In this document: one piece after another, positions 63,101 to 64,000 of the stretch
Layout: each line of letters begins with the position of its first letter
Position numbering within the stretch: the stretch's first letter is position 1
Source: Saprospiraceae bacterium
Lineage (GTDB): Bacteria; Bacteroidota; Bacteroidia; Chitinophagales; Saprospiraceae
DNA length: 64,000 nt
Direction of reading: 5' to 3'
NCBI GenBank assembly: GCA_016714785.1
Contig: JADKCC010000002.1
Location: 620,001-684,000, forward strand
Position numbers and translations under genes: made by a program
The notes under the pieces: model-generated
Database searches by the model: none
What the model saw: only the letters and a program-made list of their open reading frames with translations
What the model was told of the DNA's origin: nothing

Positions 63101-64000
63101 TAGTATATTAAATTATTCATATACAGACCCGGTTTCTGGTACGATCAACGAGACGACTGACACCGATCCGGGCTCCATTAATATTCCTGATGGTCACAGA
63201 TTCGAGCTTGGAGAGACAGTGGTTACATACACATTATTAAACGATAATAATGGAGATGGAGACTATCTCGATGATAATGAAACACAAGTATGTACATTTA
63301 GCATAACCGTTCAAGACTTAGAAAAACCACACGCTGTATGTATAGATAGTGAGTTGATACTAGATAATGAAGGATCAGGAACTGTTTTTGCAGACATAGT
63401 AGCAAATGGAGTTTTCATTGACGGCGGTAGTGATGATAATTGTGATGAGTTAGAACTTACCATCTCTATGGATGGGGTGACGTGGACAGAGTCTATTGAC
63501 TTTTCGTGTAGTGATGAAGGTCCTAACTATCTTCAGTTGCGTGCAGTAGATGGAAGTGGTAATGAGAGTTTTTGCTTTGCTATAATAAATGTCAGGGATT
63601 TCTTTACGGATTTTGTATTGAATCTGGATGTCCCTGAAGTTTGTTTCGAGCCTTTCCAAAATACTTATGACTTTTCACCATATCTTGTTATTGCCACACC
63701 TGATGATACCAATATCAGACATTCTGATGTGGGTACATTAGGTCCACAAATTATAGGTTCATTCGGTATTTCAGGTTTTTTACCAGATCCAGGTTCTTCT
63801 TTTGATCCAGGTGTGATTACTCCTGATGGTGTTTATACTTTAGGATCAGGGACTGGATGGATTACCATTTCTTATGTACTAGCTATCGAAGGTCAAATAA
63901 ATGAAATAGATGGCGAACCTCTACAAGGTTGTTTCAGAATGGTGCATGATATATTCAGAGGGCAAAAACTCGACCCTATTTGGAATGGTGGTTTTATGTG
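60132..64000 (+). CDS. Giant secreted HYR-domain protein, 3' end outside the window
   Basis: The frame is open from ATG 60132 to the window edge, at least 1289 residues. A signal peptide (MIFLQRQVFLLLCILGLSQM) is followed by Cys-rich beta-sandwich domains of the kind seen in Bacteroidota gliding or adhesion proteins (DGCNADPCNNWDWNVASGN; a jelly-roll part to about residue 190). HYR-type repeats lie further on (VPELVCPNDLTVNTNVGQCT, then LEKPHAVCIDSELILDNEGS). A T9SS sorting domain is expected at the unseen C-terminus. It is likely a surface adhesin and shares an operon with the upstream membrane protein under operator site 6. Confidence 0.85.
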   Translation, partial: MIFLQRQVFLLLCILGLSQMSIGQINYAQPFDGCNADPCNNWDWNVASGNITAVAALGYTPCAVANPAARANLSGAILTANFTGTTTLGTSSGEFANFGFSYKVINITTGAATPPNSCTFTVQYANAVGGPWTTVETFQNISSTACTPYVSTRFFPPAGQQIFMRVMATRNSGDFWAVIDDISLTQPPPSQILTTNCSCNNDQTPNMTDGTFTTALRINYNPAQSMASGLVYTLTSSIGITNMAGGPIGTPTFMQCSGGGCPPGIMNGEYYLPVRVQSNGMYSAMVDGPDPNGTSDLILGNSTCNVTYPALLTIPIDDVVCITSDTMFASNGGIYNSLNLLDPINLRVGFSQTGTGPLMVNYDDFDPTNHNPYNIYLIAQNGGCRSTSYKEVGIYRRPITNISDRYYGCREIGRTINLFEMFDTGTFGGGTFYLDGVTEVPSGSYNITGSACQSVTYRIDDPNCGIIESTATFRLDVLPTPSFELVADRVSPICLDGGSVSVTINRTSTGPNPSLTINGVAVTGTTFNLDAPTSQGSITYQICLTESTSVIANGCNVTLPANAEGCVTEFCRRYTIYNDGFGCGANALFDSQCEVPVRDVCEAEANPRLTLACGSIFSIEIPYDILTTRITMSQDVIDCTDEEVCGNFNASLFGIDVPGGGGPRVEDIPGIGSLCDFFDTCLDLGFFEICPFSFLYDILMCDRSILSIIFDALAAVVGGDGGDWILVADTDGDGSFDYMVEPGDGTNAASGFPSNGDFCIPNNMSGAGTITVRLVAGWPNKPTATCGPIVSDGINLLDLLPLGAIPIAGPIIEDILAAAGCNVELAFSNYTDSQISVFNNNPPTFAGCNESGYVFQQELSCNIPVNWSVPSAIIPCEMTTLTYAGVTVGADLSFYQGADAPTPIDEIIEEGIYQTAGPIPGSILPPGVYPVTYTAVSCNGNPSQCTFNVVVTQDVPELVCPNDLTVNTNVGQCTAFLNGLAPYRGLGGCSSILNYSYTDPVSGTINETTDTDPGSINIPDGHRFELGETVVTYTLLNDNNGDGDYLDDNETQVCTFSITVQDLEKPHAVCIDSELILDNEGSGTVFADIVANGVFIDGGSDDNCDELELTISMDGVTWTESIDFSCSDEGPNYLQLRAVDGSGNESFCFAIINVRDFFTDFVLNLDVPEVCFEPFQNTYDFSPYLVIATPDDTNIRHSDVGTLGPQIIGSFGISGFLPDPGSSFDPGVITPDGVYTLGSGTGWITISYVLAIEGQINEIDGEPLQGCFRMVHDIFRGQKLDPIWNGGFM

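Noticed and set aside
61487..63659. Several minus-strand frames inside the giant secreted gene
   Set aside because: They are shadows of the long plus-strand frame, which is open from 60132 to the window edge.

Overview
The window comes from a low-GC member of the Bacteroidota, most likely Saprospirales-like. Supporting signs are type IX secretion (T9SS) C-terminal sorting domains, promoters with a TAnnTTTG -7 box, secreted proteins that begin with a VGIN motif, DUF2851 and DUF2279 proteins, and an EF-G paralogue of the Bacteroidota type. No rRNA, tRNA or CRISPR array was seen.

Layout. 0-31 kb is mostly ordinary chromosome: a flavin reductase fragment, an MBL/beta-CASP nuclease, folA, a GMC oxidoreductase with its small subunit, tsaE, alanine dehydrogenase, miaB, a sigma-54 activator, asnS (frameshifted), an FG-GAP T9SS protein, an Omp85-like barrel, rpsT, sucA and an EF-G-like factor. 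A GC-rich homopolymer block at 26.53-26.86 kb looks like bad sequence and may hide a false join. 31-55 kb is an accessory island. It holds LuxR-type response regulators, a TPR histidine kinase and the remnant of a second one, four LytTR genes (two truncated), VGIN-type and T9SS secreted proteins, several toxin-antitoxin pairs, an IS200-like transposase, and at least 16 copies of a modular, hairpin-rich repeat of up to about 340 bp that I do not recognise. 55-64 kb holds a haloperoxidase-like lipoprotein gene split by an ISKra4-like IS with a clean 8-bp target duplication. It then holds a divergent locus of response regulator, membrane protein and a giant HYR-type secreted protein that runs off the window.

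The most interesting signal is a shared promoter architecture found six times: TAGTTA-N4-TAACTATTG, then exactly 20 bases, then TAnnTTTG. It precedes all four LytTR genes, the response regulator at 58.8 kb and the divergent membrane-protein/adhesin operon at 59.1 kb. This suggests one surface-protein regulon that was partly spread by duplication of a promoter plus LytTR 5' cassette.

Several reading frames, including the essential asnS, break at single-base homopolymer differences. Some of the 'pseudogenes' may therefore be sequencing errors, and I say so in each case.
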